Of a stretch of 64,000 nucleotides of DNA, positions 12,075 to 21,821 are shown piece by piece; the first letter of the stretch is position 1; every line of letters begins with the position of its first letter. The notes under the pieces are model-generated. The model did not search any database and was not told the origin of the DNA. It worked only from the letters and a program-made list of their open reading frames with translations. This stretch comes from Ricinus communis (Eukaryota > Streptophyta > Magnoliopsida > Malpighiales > Euphorbiaceae). A program made the translations under genes and the position numbers. The DNA is taken from the NCBI RefSeq assembly GCF_019578655.1, contig NC_063257.1:23763939-23827938 (forward strand), given 5' to 3'.

Positions 12075-12176
12075 GAAAGAGAAAAAGAAAAAGAAAAGGA
12101 AAAAGAAAAAGACAAAGAAAAAGAAAAGAAAAGAAAAGACAAAAGAAAAAGAAAAAGTCAAAAAAGCAAAAGAATC
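12075..12176 (+). repeat. Purine-rich GAAAAA tract upstream of EPRV promoter, unit A
   Basis: About 100 bases consist of GAAAA/GAAAAA units with a few C and T interruptions. It makes a spurious Lys/Glu reading frame. The same tract stands at 21157-21255 in unit C in a different frame relation, so it is not coding. It could be a promoter element or a polypurine primer for plus-strand synthesis; the sequence alone does not decide. Confidence 0.75.
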
Positions 12177-12332
12177 TTTCAAAGCATGGCCGACAACTTT
12201 CTCAAAAGGTGGTTGCCATTATTACAAGACTCCAAAGACTTCAAAGACAAGTGGAAGACAACTGGAATCATTTCTACTCCACTAACCAAAGCATCCAAAG
12301 CCCGTGAAAGGTATCCAAAGCTCCGAAACCTC

Positions 12333-12340
12333 TATATAAA
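12333..12340 (+). promoter_or_regulatory. TATA box, EPRV unit A
   Basis: TATATAAA set in a C/T-rich then GAGGAGA context, like the core of Caulimoviridae full-length transcript promoters. It lies 255 bases before the poly(A) signal, a spacing that gives the expected terminal redundancy of roughly 200 bases. The unit C copy is at 21414-21421. Confidence 0.8.
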
Positions 12341-12587
12341 GAGGAGACCTCCAAAGAAGAACTCAGAACTTGAAGCAGCATAGAGAGATAAACTCTTCTA
12401 TTATCTTGTTCTCATCAAAGCGAAGAAATATAAGAGTGAAAAGAGTGAGTAGAGAGAGAGAGAAATCTTGTAACTCCTCTTGTAAGTCTATATTTTCTTC
12501 TTGTTTCAAAGTTTTACAAAGTTGTATGTTTGTTTAAAGCTTTCAAAGTTGTTTATATGTCCATGTTCAAAGTCTGTTATTATTATT

Positions 12588-12593
12588 AATAAA
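12588..12593 (+). terminator. Poly(A) signal, EPRV unit A
   Basis: AATAAA preceded by a TTATTATTATT run. In Caulimoviridae the signal lies downstream of the transcript start and is bypassed on first passage. The unit C copy is at 21673-21678. Confidence 0.7.
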
Positions 12594-12753
12594 GCAATCC
12601 AAAGTTTATCTTCTTTATCTATCTTCTTCTTTCCCCATCATCAAGCTTATGCTCTGTGCTTGCCTCGATTGAGGATCCTGCACAACAGAAACTTGCTGAT
12701 CTTTATCTTCACTGCTTAATATTTCCTTTTGTTTCCTAGATCTTGTTCTGTTT

Positions 12754-12766
12754 TGGTATTAGAGCC
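12754..12766 (+). other. EPRV primer-binding site (tRNA-Met type)
   Basis: TGGTATTAGAGCC differs at one base from TGGTATCAGAGCC, the complement of initiator tRNA-Met used by Caulimoviridae and many plant retroelements. By convention it marks base 1 of the viral genome, so it defines the head-to-tail join between units A and B. No copy is left after the unit C promoter, where an inverted block interrupts. Confidence 0.8.
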
Positions 12767-12954
12767 TATTGGGTTCCGGGATTAGAAGCATATCTACATT
12801 ATAAATATTTTACATTCATTTTAAACTGCATCAGGTTTCCTATAGGCAAGTTCTGTTCAATTTATCTTGTGATAGTAAGACCCAAGCAGACGAGGCGATA
12901 AGGCGATAGGCGTGGTCCGAGCTTGTCTAGAAAGTTATTTTGGTTTATTTTAAA
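12767..12954 (+). other. EPRV leader, unit B
   Basis: The 190-base stretch between primer site and movement-protein ATG. It reappears at about 15977-16155 before the unit C movement protein, with small differences in the segment near 12880-12910. It has no long frame. Caulimoviridae leaders fold for ribosome shunting, but I could not show a stem here. Confidence 0.55.
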
Positions 12955-13143
12955 ATGAATTTAGAACCTTTCTTCTGTAGATCTTCTTCTTTCTCAAATT
13001 CTTCTGCCTCTGAATCATCGAGGTACAAAGATATAGTAAATAGTGAAGAAATCACTATTGAAGATTTTTCAAAGCATATTGATGATTGGGAAATACCCAA
13101 AGTCCAAAAGAAACAAATTTATGAGTTAGTTCCCTCTCTTTAA
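12955..13143 (+). pseudogene. EPRV unit B: movement protein N-terminus only
   Basis: The ATG at 12955 opens MNLEPFFCRSSSF, shared with unit C (16156). After 63 codons a small deletion near 13125 relative to unit C shifts the frame and a TAA follows. Soon after (about 13197) sequence matching the movement-protein start jumps directly to coat-precursor sequence, so the core is deleted. The in-frame codon at 12940 is upstream of the conserved start and I do not favour it. Confidence 0.75.
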
Positions 13144-13196
13144 GACTGATTTTATAATCAAAACTGAAGAAAGAGACATTCAAATTTCAAAGCCTT

Positions 13197-15502
13197 TTAC
13201 AATCAACATGATTTCAAAAGAGCTTGAATTTGATAAAAAGCTCTTGCATGAAGATTTCTATTCAAAGAAAAACCATCTTAAGAAACTTTGGTTTTTTAAG
13301 AATTTTCTAAAAGAAAGAGATAGTATTCAAGAAACTTACTATCAATTTTGCATTCAAAACAAAGCCCAAATCAAATTTTTTGATTGGTTTCAAATTTATT
13401 GCAAAGAAAATGACATCCTTTATCCCTTTATGGATAAGTCCATTAGTCCTGTCACAGTAAGGAACAAAGCGCCTGAGTGGAAGGTAGGAGAAAACCTAAC
13501 TGTCCAGTCTGAGCATCCTCCCCTTAGGAAGATAACCATTCCTTATGGAGAAAGTGAGATAGAGGCTACACCTTACAAATTGGTAGGCGAAGACTTAGAT
13601 AGGAATGTCAAGAACATTGTTCAGCAGAACAATTTCTCAAATACTTGTCTAAATACTATAGGAAAGCAACTGGTTAGGATAGAAAACCATATTCTAAAGC
13701 CTCATGTAGTTGTGACCTCTCCAATCCCCAATATTGGTCAACCAAAAGAGTCGAACCAGTCAGAAAAGCTTAAAAACCCAGTTTTTAAGCCATATCAGCT
13801 TACAAAGCCAAGCCAAGACCATTTCAAAAAGCAAACTAAGTTTGCCAAAGCAGTCAGAGAACAGCTAAGTAGATTAGCAACCTCTGAGTCATCCAAAAAC
13901 CTAGTACCAGATACTCCTCAAAGTAGTAGGAATATCAGTGCTATAGGACAAGCCCAAAGCGATGAGTCTAACGATTCAGAGCTTGAAAGCCCTATTCAAA
14001 AACCCTTCAATATCAACAGATTGGGAATCCAATCCCCTAGATTGACCTGGAATACTCCTAGGAGTACTGCTCCAGATCTAGGAATTGAGAATAGGAACAA
14101 CATCCTAACCCAGTCTAGATTCAATGCCTCTTCCGTCTATGAATGGAATATAGATGGAATGTCTGAGTACAGCATCCTTGGTCTCTTACAACAGATGACC
14201 ATGGCAGCTAATGCCTACAAAACCCAAAGCGGTACCTCTGATAGAGCCATTGTTGAGCTCCTAATAGCTGGATTTTCTGGCCAGTTAAAAGGATGGTGGG
14301 ATTATCATCTCACTCAAGCACAGCAACTCCAAATCATAGGTGCTATCCAAACCACAGTAGAAGGAACTCCAATCCTAGATGAAATAGGAAATCCAATTGA
14401 GGATGTTGTGTCAACTTTAATCCTCACTATTTCCCTACATTTCATAGGAGACCCTTCTCTGCTCAAAGACAAAAATGCCGAGCTTCTTAGCAACCTTACC
14501 TGTAAAAAGCTTAGCAACTTCCAAAGTTACAAAGACACCTTCCTAACCAGAGTCATGCTTAGGGAAGACTCTAGTCAACCTTTCTGGAAAGAAAAGTTCT
14601 TAGCCGGTTTACCTAAGATTTTAGGTGAGGGAGTTAGGAACACTATAAGAGAAGCCCATAACGGTCAAATCCCTTATGATTTCTACACTTATGGTGAGTT
14701 AGCTAGTCTAACCCAGAAAGAAGGTTTAAAGATTTGTCATGACCTTAAGCTTCAAAGACAGCTCAAATGGGAGATGAAAAAGACTAGGCAGGAACTAGGA
14801 AGTTTCTGTGACCAGTTTGAGTATAACCCAATAGAGCCCGTGTCTAGTTGCAAAGGGAAATGCAAAGATGATTCTTATTCAAAATCTTTCAAAAAGAAAC
14901 GATTTTCCAAATATAGAAAGCCTTTTAAAAACAAGGAGAATTTCTATAAAAAACCGTCTTCTTCCAAATTTCATTCAAAATTTCCAAAGAAATATTCCAA
15001 AAAAGATTTTTCAAAAATTACATGCTTTAAATGTGGTAAGAAAGGCCATACTTCGAAGTATTGTAAGTTTTCCAAAAGACTTCATGAGCTTCAAATAGAA
15101 GAAGAAGTTTTGCAAAAAATTTCTGCTCTTCTAGTTGATTCATCTGAATCAGAATTCTCAAACAGTGAGGAAGAATTTCAAATCGATGAAATCAAAACCT
15201 CAACTGATTTTCGTGAGACAGATTCAGAAAGCTCTTCCAAAAATATTAATATGCTCACTAGGCAACAAGAAGCTCTTTTTGAAGGTGTAAAGCATATTAG
15301 TGATCCTCTTATTCAAAAACAGGTTTTAAAAGAGATTTTAAAAACTGAATCTCTGGTTCCCTCTTCTAGTAAGAATACTTATGATCTTACTATGATTTTG
15401 GACAAAGGGAAGAAGTTGAAAAACCCTCTTCCTACTGTTCAGGAACTCCAGAAAGAGATTAAAGCCATCAAAACAGAACTCAAAGAGTTGAAAGAAAAAT
15501 AA
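13197..15502 (+). pseudogene. EPRV unit B: coat-protein region, long open frame
   Basis: An open frame of 764 codons (13208-15502) is the best-preserved coat-protein sequence in the window. In order it has the 'KLWFFKNF' region, the 'APEWKVGENL' segment, a Ser/Gln-rich linker and the gag-like core ('KGWWDYHLTQ'). A basic Lys/Ser/Phe tract, the CCHC finger (15023-15064), an acidic Glu/Ser stretch and a Lys/Glu helix follow. A TAA at 15500-15502 ends it before the protease, where unit A reads on. Its first Met is internal to the viral polyprotein, so this is a fragment created by the deletion near 13197. It packages the genome in the intact virus. Confidence 0.85.
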
Positions 15503-15589
15503 CAAAATGATTACATTTGCTCCAAGCTCGATCCTCAAGCAGCGGTGATTCGATTACGATGAGGAAAATGATTTTCAAAACCTTGAAGT

Positions 15590-15963
15590 TTCTGAAAATG
15601 TTCCTGAAAACTTTATCAATGTTTTAAAGGAAATTACTTCAAGAAAATATTTGATTCAAATAAAGCTTGTTTTCCCTAGTGATTTCCAGATAGAAACCAT
15701 CGCCTTGTTTGATACAGGAGAAGACCTCAATTGTATCAACTGCAAACTGGTTCCTAAAAGGTTTCATCAAGAAACAAAAGAAAGGCTGACTTCAGCCAAT
15801 TCTTCAAAGATTAAGATTGCTGGTAAAACTGAAGCCGCAATTCTTAATAACAATATTGCTTTAAAGAATGTTTTTATTCTTACGAAAGACCTTCAGCAAA
15901 CTGTTATTTTAGGGACTCCATTTATCAATTTGATAACTCCCTTCAAAGTAACAACTGCTGGAA
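15590..15963 (+). pseudogene. EPRV unit B: protease fragment
   Basis: After the TAA and several small indels (15500-15580) the frame resumes. The protease catalytic DTG is at 15711-15719 and 'VILGTPFI' near 15903-15926. Homology to unit A stops at about 15963, where the sequence jumps to the viral leader. RT and RNase H of this unit are absent. Confidence 0.8.
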
Positions 15964-15976
15964 TCGAAAGCAATTG

Positions 15977-16155
15977 GGTTCCGGGATTAGAAGCATATTT
16001 ACATTATAAAGATTTTACATTCATTTTAAACTGCATCAGGTTTCCTATAGGCAAGTTCTGTTCATTTTATGCTTGTGAGTAGTAAGACCCGACAGGCGTG
16101 AAGTCGGGAAATGTGGTCCGAGCTTGTCTAGAAAGTTATTTTGGTTTATTTTAAA
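15977..16155 (+). other. EPRV leader, unit C
   Basis: Matches 12770-12954, beginning at 'TTGGGTTCCGGGATTAGAAG' just after the primer site of the viral map. The primer site itself is missing at this junction. It precedes the unit C movement-protein ATG directly. Confidence 0.6.
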
Positions 16156-16984
16156 ATGAATTTAGAACCTTTCTTCTGTAGATCTTCTTCTTTCTCAAAT
16201 TCTTCTGCCTCTGAATCATCGAGGTACAAAGGTCTAGTAAATAGTGAAGAAATCACTATTGAAGATTTTTCAAAGCATATAGATGATTGGGAAATACCCA
16301 AAGTCCAAAAGAAACAAATTTATGAGTTTTCAAAGTTCCCTCTCTTCAAGACTGATTTTTACAATCAAAACTAAAGAAAGAGACATTCAAATTTCAAAGC
16401 CTTTTGAAGAGATTTATCTTTTAAATTCAAAGACCCTCCAAAAGCATATGGAAAAGGATTATAAGTATATCCATATAGGCCTTGTCCAGGTAGGAATAAA
16501 GCCCCTTACCAGAGAAGGTTTAGATACTTCCATATTAGCAGTCCTTAGGGATGCTAGGTTTACAAATTTCTATGATTCCTTGTTAGGTACTGTTGAGTCG
16601 AGTCTCAATAAAGGACCTATTTCTTTCAATTGTTTTCCAAATATCACGATTTCTTTAAACGACAAAAATGTTTTAAAGAGCATCGTTCTTCAAATAAAGA
16701 CACACAATTACAAAATGCTTGAAGGATCTATTCCGATAGCATTAATTTTCAAAATTCATTACAAAGCTATGATTTCTGCCTTTGGTTCCAAACACAAACT
16801 TCACTCACCAAAAGGAGAAACATTGTTCCTACAAACAGATATATCCAAATCCAACGCAACTATTCCAAAAACCATTCAATGGAAAGACATTACACTTCCA
16901 AAAGAATGGATCCTTGAAGGTGCAACCCAACCTACTTCTCCAAAGAAAACAGAACCAAACACAAACCTCAAACACATAGCCTAA
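16156..16984 (+). pseudogene. EPRV unit C: movement protein, one frameshift
   Basis: The ATG at 16156 has the same start as unit B. A one-base insertion near 16355-16365 relative to unit B shifts the frame, and the protein continues in the frame that ends with TAA at 16982-16984. The second part carries the 30K-superfamily movement-protein core ('HIGLVQVGIKPLTREG' near 16475-16520, 'IPIALIFKIHY' near 16730-16765). This is the only nearly complete movement protein in the window. The TAA is followed in the same frame by 'YPDGKVKITF', the start of the coat linker, so the original was one polyprotein. It would move virus through plasmodesmata. Confidence 0.8.
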
Positions 16985-17012
16985 TACCCAGATGGAAAGG
17001 TAAAGATCACAT

Positions 17013-18311
17013 TTAAAGCATGTAATTTTTGAAAAATCTTTTTTGGAATCTTTCTTTGGAAATTTTGAATGAAATTTGGAAGAAGACAGTTTTTTATAGA
17101 AATTCTCCTTGTTTTTAGAAGGCTTTCTATATTTGGAAAATCGTTTCTTTTTGAAAGATTTTGAATAAGAATCATCTTTGCATTTCCCTTTGCAACTAGA
17201 CACGGGCTCTATTGGGTTATACTCAAACTGGTTACAGAAACTTCCTAGTTCCTGCCTAGTCTTTTTCATCTCCCATTTGAGCTGTCTTTGAAGCTTAAGG
17301 TCATGACAAATCTTTAAACCTTCTTTCTGGGTTAGACTAGCTAACTCACCATAAGTGTAGAAATCATAAGGGATTTGACCGTTATGGGCTTCTCTTATGG
17401 TGTTCCTAACTCTCTCACCTAAAATCTTAGGTAAACCGGCTAAGAACTTTTATTTCCAGAAAGGTTGACTAGAGTCTTCCCTAAGCATGACTCTGGTTAG
17501 GAAGGTGTCTTTGTAACTTTAGAAGTTGCTAAGCTTTTTACAGGTAAGGTTGCTAAGAAGCTCGGCATTTTTGTCTTTGAGCAGAGAAGGGTCTCCTATG
17601 AAATATAGGGAAATAGTGAGGATTAAAGTTGACACAGCATCCTCAATTGGATTTCCTATTTCATCTAGGATTGGAGTTCCTTCTATTGTGGTTTGGATAG
17701 CACCTATGATTTGGAGTTGCTGTGCTTAAGTGAGATGATAATCCCACCATCCTTTTAACTGGCCAGAAAATCCAGCTATTAGGAGCACAGCAATGGCTCT
17801 ATCAGAGGTACCGCTTTAGGTTTTGTAAGCATTAGCTGCCATGGTCATCTGTTGCAAGAGACCAAGGATGTTGTACTCAGACATTCCATCTATATTCCAT
17901 TCATAGACGGAAGAGGCATTGAATCTAGACTGGGTTAGGATGTTGTTCCTATTCTCAATTCCTAGATCTGGAGCAGTACTCCTAGGAGTATTCCAGGTCA
18001 ATCTAGGGGATTGGATTCTCAATCTGTTGATATTGAAGGGTTTTTGAATAGGGCTTTCAAGCTCTGAATCGTTAGACTCATCGCTTTGGGCTTGTCCTAT
18101 AGCACTGATATTCCTACTACTTTGAGGAGTATCTGGTACTAGGTTTTTGGATGACTCAGAGGTTGCTAATCTACTTAGCTATTCTCTGACTGCTTTGGCA
18201 AACTCAGTTTGCTTTTGGAAATGGTCTTGCCTTGGCTTTGTAAGCTGATATGGCTTAAAAACTGGGTTTTTAAGCTTTTCTGACTGGTTCGACTCTTTTG
18301 GTTGACCAGTA
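17013..18311 (-). pseudogene. EPRV inverted block 1: coat-protein segment
   Basis: Read on the minus strand this 1.3 kb block matches unit B from about 13742 to 15040: linker, gag-like core, basic tract and the first half of the CCHC finger. The left join (near 17010) shares the short word CACATTT with both partners. The right join (near 18311) runs straight into plus-strand RT. In-frame stops occur, for example near 17452 and 17519. It is an inversion inside the viral cluster, and its partner in direct orientation lies 2 kb away. Confidence 0.85.
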
Positions 18312-19549
18312 GAATCAAGATTAGAGATCTTGAGTCTAAAGGTTTGATTTCAAAGTCTAGATCACCTTAGTCTTGTGCAGCTTTCTATGTCAATAAAAAT
18401 AGCGAGATAGAAAGAGGAACTCCTAGGCTAGTGATCAACTACAAACCTTTGAACAAAGCCCTAAAGTGGATTAGGTATCCTATTCCCAACAAAAAAGATC
18501 TTCTTTAAAAACTGCATTCTGCATTCATCTTTTCAAAGTTTGACATGAAATCAAGATTTTGGCAAATCCAGATTGATCCAAAGGATCGGTACAAAACGGC
18601 ATTTACAGTTCCATTCGGTCAATATGAGTGGAATGTGATGCCTTTTGGATTGAAAAATGCTCCTTCAGAATTTCAAAAGATCATGAATGACATTTTTAAT
18701 CCATTTTCAAAGTTCTGCATTGTCTACATTGATGATGTTTTAATATTTTCAAAATCCATTGAACAACATTTTAAACACTTAGAAACATTTTTCTATGTTG
18801 TTAAAAAGAATGGTTTAGTGGTCTCAAAGTCTAAGATATCTCTTTTTCAAACGAAAATTAGATTTCTTGGTTATTATATCTCTCGGGGCACTATTACTCT
18901 AATTGAGAGATCTCTTGCATTCACTTCAAAGTTTCCAGATAAAATTTTGGAAAAAACTCAACTTCAAAGATTTCTTGGTAGTTTAAATTATGTTATGGAT
19001 TTTTATCCTAATTTAAACTGTCTTGCAAAGCCCCTGCATGATAGGCTAAGGAAAAACCCCCCTCCTTGGACCGATCAGCATACAAAGACAGTCCAAAGCA
19101 TTAAAAAACAAGTTTTGGAAATTCCATGCCTGCATCTAGCTGATCCTTCTACATTTAAGATTGTAGAAACTGATGCATCAGAAATAGGATATGGTGGGAT
19201 TCTAAAACAAGTTTCAAATTCCAAAGAGTGTATTGTCCAGTTTACTTCTGCTCACTGGAACGATACTCAAAAGAATTATTCTACTATCAAAAAGGAAATC
19301 CTTTAGATAGTTCTATGTATTTCTAAATTTCAAAGCGATCTTTTAAATCAAAAATTTCTTTTAAGGATTGATTGCAAGTCTGCAAAAGAAGTTTTACAAA
19401 AAGATGTCCAAAATATTGCTTCAAAGCAGATTTTCGCCCGTTGGCAAGCAATTCTGTCTGTTTTTTATTTTGAAATTGAATTTATTCGAGGAGAATCAAA
19501 TTCTATTCCTGACTTTCTAACTAGAGAGTTCTTGCAAAAACAGGAGTGA
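18312..19549 (+). pseudogene. EPRV unit C: reverse transcriptase and RNase H with three stops
   Basis: Matches unit A from 9231 to 10469 with about 18 differences over 1.2 kb by hand alignment. RT catalytic YIDD is at 18725-18736 and 'MPFGLKNAPSEFQ' precedes it. In-frame stops are TAG at 18368-18370, TAA at 18506-18508 and TAG at 19304-19306. The normal end is the TGA at 19547-19549, three bases before ORF2. The protease and linker that should precede RT are replaced by the inverted block. The enzyme cannot be made. Confidence 0.9.
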
Positions 19550-19552
19550 AAA

Positions 19553-21064
19553 ATGCCACGAAAATCAAAGTCCAAAGAAGAAAAGTCTACGGCTAGTTCA
19601 AAGCCGGCCCAAATTCAAAGCCCAGTGAAGGAAGTTCTCCCTTCAACTTCAAAGCCCATTAGGACTTGGACTGAGATAATCAAAGAAGAAATTGATCAAC
19701 CGGATCCAGTTCAAAAACATATGGATCCTTCCAAAGCTGATCAAGCCCGACAAATTCAGGAATGGCTTGCTCAGCAAGACCCTGAATTCATTCAAAGGAT
19801 TGAAGAATACAAAAGGCAGATGGTTCAATCCCTATCCGAACCATCTTCAAAGCAAATAATTTCAAAGACAGAAGCGACTCCAAAGTCATCCTCCTCCTCT
19901 GCAAAGGGAAAATGTATACTTTCTATCCCTTTTCAAAATACCGAGATAGAGATTTTCCCTCAAAATCTATCTCAAAGTTCAAACAGTTTTTCAAAACCAA
20001 ATTCTCAGGAAATTGTTTTAACTCAATCAAAACGTTTTAAAACAAATGAGTATTTGGAAAAACCAATTTTTCAAAATGTTTTAACAGTTGAGGAAGGATT
20101 CTGTATAGAAAGCCCCTCTAAACTAGTTTCAAAGATTTTCCCTCCAGGTTGGTTTTTCAAATCCTGGAACACTCCAAAGCCTCAGTCTTACTACCAATCA
20201 ATCCTCGAGGTTACTGGTTCCGCAAAGTTTAAACATTTTAAAAAAGACAAAACCCACAAAGACCCTGCATATTCAACATGCACAATCCAAAGAATCCTTC
20301 ACCCGACTGATTGGGGTATGGATTTACACTCTCCTCGATCTTTTCCAACTTCTATCAAAAGAACCTACCCTTCAAATCTAAACACCTCCTTCACCTACTG
20401 GGATTACCAGCAAGCCTGGTTCAATACCTTTCTCATTCAAAATGAAGGAAGAAGCCACTCCTGGCTCTTCTACTTCGACACCAGTCTTATCCAAACCTCC
20501 AAAATCCCCTACTGGTTTAAACAGTGGTGGAATTACTACGGTAATGTCCCTGAGACCATCATTCCAGAGGTCTTACCCCTGTTCAACCTCTTCAAAGCAA
20601 ATTTCAAACCCAACTCAATAGAAAGGCGCTTTCCCTCGCTTCTTCTATTTTGTTCAAATTTCTTTTTGTCCTGGGTATGTGTATGGTACTTTCACTTCAA
20701 TCTATTACCAGATGGTGAAATTACACTTATCCGAAGATTCAAAGTAAAATGGTGGGACAAATTCAACCACCAGGACAAACTGTCCCTTAAAGCCGTTCAA
20801 AACTTCCTTACCAAAAATAGCTTATTGCCTCTCCCTAAAGAACAAACAACGTTCTTGGCACAGAAGTCATTTCTCCTCCCAAAGCTTGCTGCTGCCCAAA
20901 CAGAAGAAGATTTTCTGCAACTAATAAAACAGTTGTCTGAAACAGCTTCTTTCAAAGGCAAATCCAAAGCATCATCATCGTCCTCTTCCAGTGCCAGTAC
21001 TGCTGCATTTGATTTGGATGATTCAGCTGGAGACGATTGTTATGGGATATTCAAAATCTCATAA
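19553..21064 (+). CDS. EPRV unit C ORF2, intact, unknown function
   Basis: A complete frame of 503 codons from the ATG at 19553 to the TAA at 21062-21064. The start is the first ATG after the RNase H stop and is shared with unit A. The N-terminal third is Ser/Lys/Pro/Gln-rich and probably disordered. The middle and C-terminal part is rich in Trp, Phe and Tyr ('WDYQQAWFNTF', 'WFKQWWNYYG', 'RRFKVKWWDKF') and may be a folded domain. A Ser run ('SSSSSSS') and an acidic end ('DLDDSAGDD') close it. I see no enzyme motif, signal peptide or membrane segment beyond one hydrophobic patch near residues 365-385. It is the only intact viral frame in the window. Whether it is expressed is unknown. Confidence 0.85.
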   Translation: MPRKSKSKEEKSTASSKPAQIQSPVKEVLPSTSKPIRTWTEIIKEEIDQPDPVQKHMDPSKADQARQIQEWLAQQDPEFIQRIEEYKRQMVQSLSEPSSKQIISKTEATPKSSSSSAKGKCILSIPFQNTEIEIFPQNLSQSSNSFSKPNSQEIVLTQSKRFKTNEYLEKPIFQNVLTVEEGFCIESPSKLVSKIFPPGWFFKSWNTPKPQSYYQSILEVTGSAKFKHFKKDKTHKDPAYSTCTIQRILHPTDWGMDLHSPRSFPTSIKRTYPSNLNTSFTYWDYQQAWFNTFLIQNEGRSHSWLFYFDTSLIQTSKIPYWFKQWWNYYGNVPETIIPEVLPLFNLFKANFKPNSIERRFPSLLLFCSNFFLSWVCVWYFHFNLLPDGEITLIRRFKVKWWDKFNHQDKLSLKAVQNFLTKNSLLPLPKEQTTFLAQKSFLLPKLAAAQTEEDFLQLIKQLSETASFKGKSKASSSSSSSASTAAFDLDDSAGDDCYGIFKIS

Positions 21065-21413
21065 GGTTATCTCCTTGATAAAGCCCATGGGTTGAAAACC
21101 GGAAATGGCAGCCCAAGGATCTTTGTAATGGGCTTAAAGCCCATATCAAAAAGCCCAAAGAGAAAAAGAAAAAGAAAAGGAAAAAGAAAAAGACAAAGAA
21201 AAAGAAAAGAAAAGAAAAGACAAAAGAAAAAGAAAAAGTCAAAAAAGCAAAAGAATGTTTCAAAGCATGGCCGAAAACTTTCTCAAAAGGTGGTTGCCAT
21301 TATCACAAGACTCCAAAGACTTCAAAGACAAGTGGAAGATAACTGGAATCATTTCTACTCCACTAACCAAAGCATCCAAAGCCCGTGAAAGGTATCCAAA
21401 GCTCCGAAACCTC

Positions 21414-21421
21414 TATATAAA
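21414..21421 (+). promoter_or_regulatory. TATA box, EPRV unit C
   Basis: TATATAAA in the same context as 12333-12340, at 259 bases before AATAAA. Confidence 0.75.
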
Positions 21422-21672
21422 GAGGAGACCTCCAAAGAAGAATTCAGAACTTGAAGTAGACAGCATAAAGAGATAAGCTCTTCTATTATCTTGTTCTCAT
21501 CAAAGCGAAGAAATATAAGAGTGAAAAGAGTGAGTAGAGAAAGAGAGAAATCTTGTAACTCCTCTTGTAAGTCTATATTTTCTTCTTGTTTCAAAGTTTT
21601 ACAAAGTTGTATGTTTGTTTAAAGCTTTCAAAGTTGTTTATATGTCCATGTTCAAAGTCTGTTATTATTATT

Positions 21673-21678
21673 AATAAA
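21673..21678 (+). terminator. Poly(A) signal, EPRV unit C
   Basis: AATAAA after a TTATTATTATT run, identical in context to the signal at 12588-12593. Confidence 0.65.
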
Positions 21679-21821
21679 GCAATCCAAAGTTTATCTTCTT
21701 TATCTATCTTCTTCTTTCCCCATCATCAAGCGTATGCTCTGTGCTTGCCTCGACTGAGGATCCTGCACAACAGAAACTTGCTGATCTTTATCTTCACTGC
21801 TTAATATTTCCTTCTGTTTTG

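Larger units (their letters stand above)
11985..12753 (+). promoter_or_regulatory. EPRV pregenomic promoter and terminal-redundancy region, unit A
   Basis: The intergenic region after ORF2 holds a palindrome ATGGGCTTAAAGCCCAT at 12048-12064 (TGGGCT half-sites resemble plant site II elements bound by TCP factors). It then has a purine tract (12075-12176), a TATA box at 12333-12340 (TATATAAA) and a poly(A) signal AATAAA at 12588-12593. The primer site follows at 12754. This is the layout of Caulimoviridae promoters, where the transcript starts about 30 bases after TATA and ends after passing AATAAA. CAAAG repeats are dense here. Site II role is inference. Confidence 0.8.
21065..21821 (+). promoter_or_regulatory. 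EPRV pregenomic promoter and poly(A) region, unit C
   Basis: Repeats the unit A arrangement: palindrome ATGGGCTTAAAGCCCAT at 21128-21144, purine tract 21157-21255, TATATAAA at 21414-21421 and AATAAA at 21673-21678. It then breaks off near 21822, before the primer site, where an inverted block begins. A transcript from here would read into antisense coat sequence and the Tekay LTR. Confidence 0.75.

Noticed and set aside
12012..12383. 123-codon Lys/Glu-rich frame
   Set aside because: Made by the purine tract in the promoter. The unit C copy has the tract in different frames, so coding is not conserved.
15651..16082. 143-codon frame as a complete protease
   Set aside because: Homology ends at about 15963; the rest is untranslated viral leader.
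16829..17269. 146-codon minus-strand frame
   Set aside because: It crosses the inversion join: its start is viral coat, its end is antisense of the movement protein.
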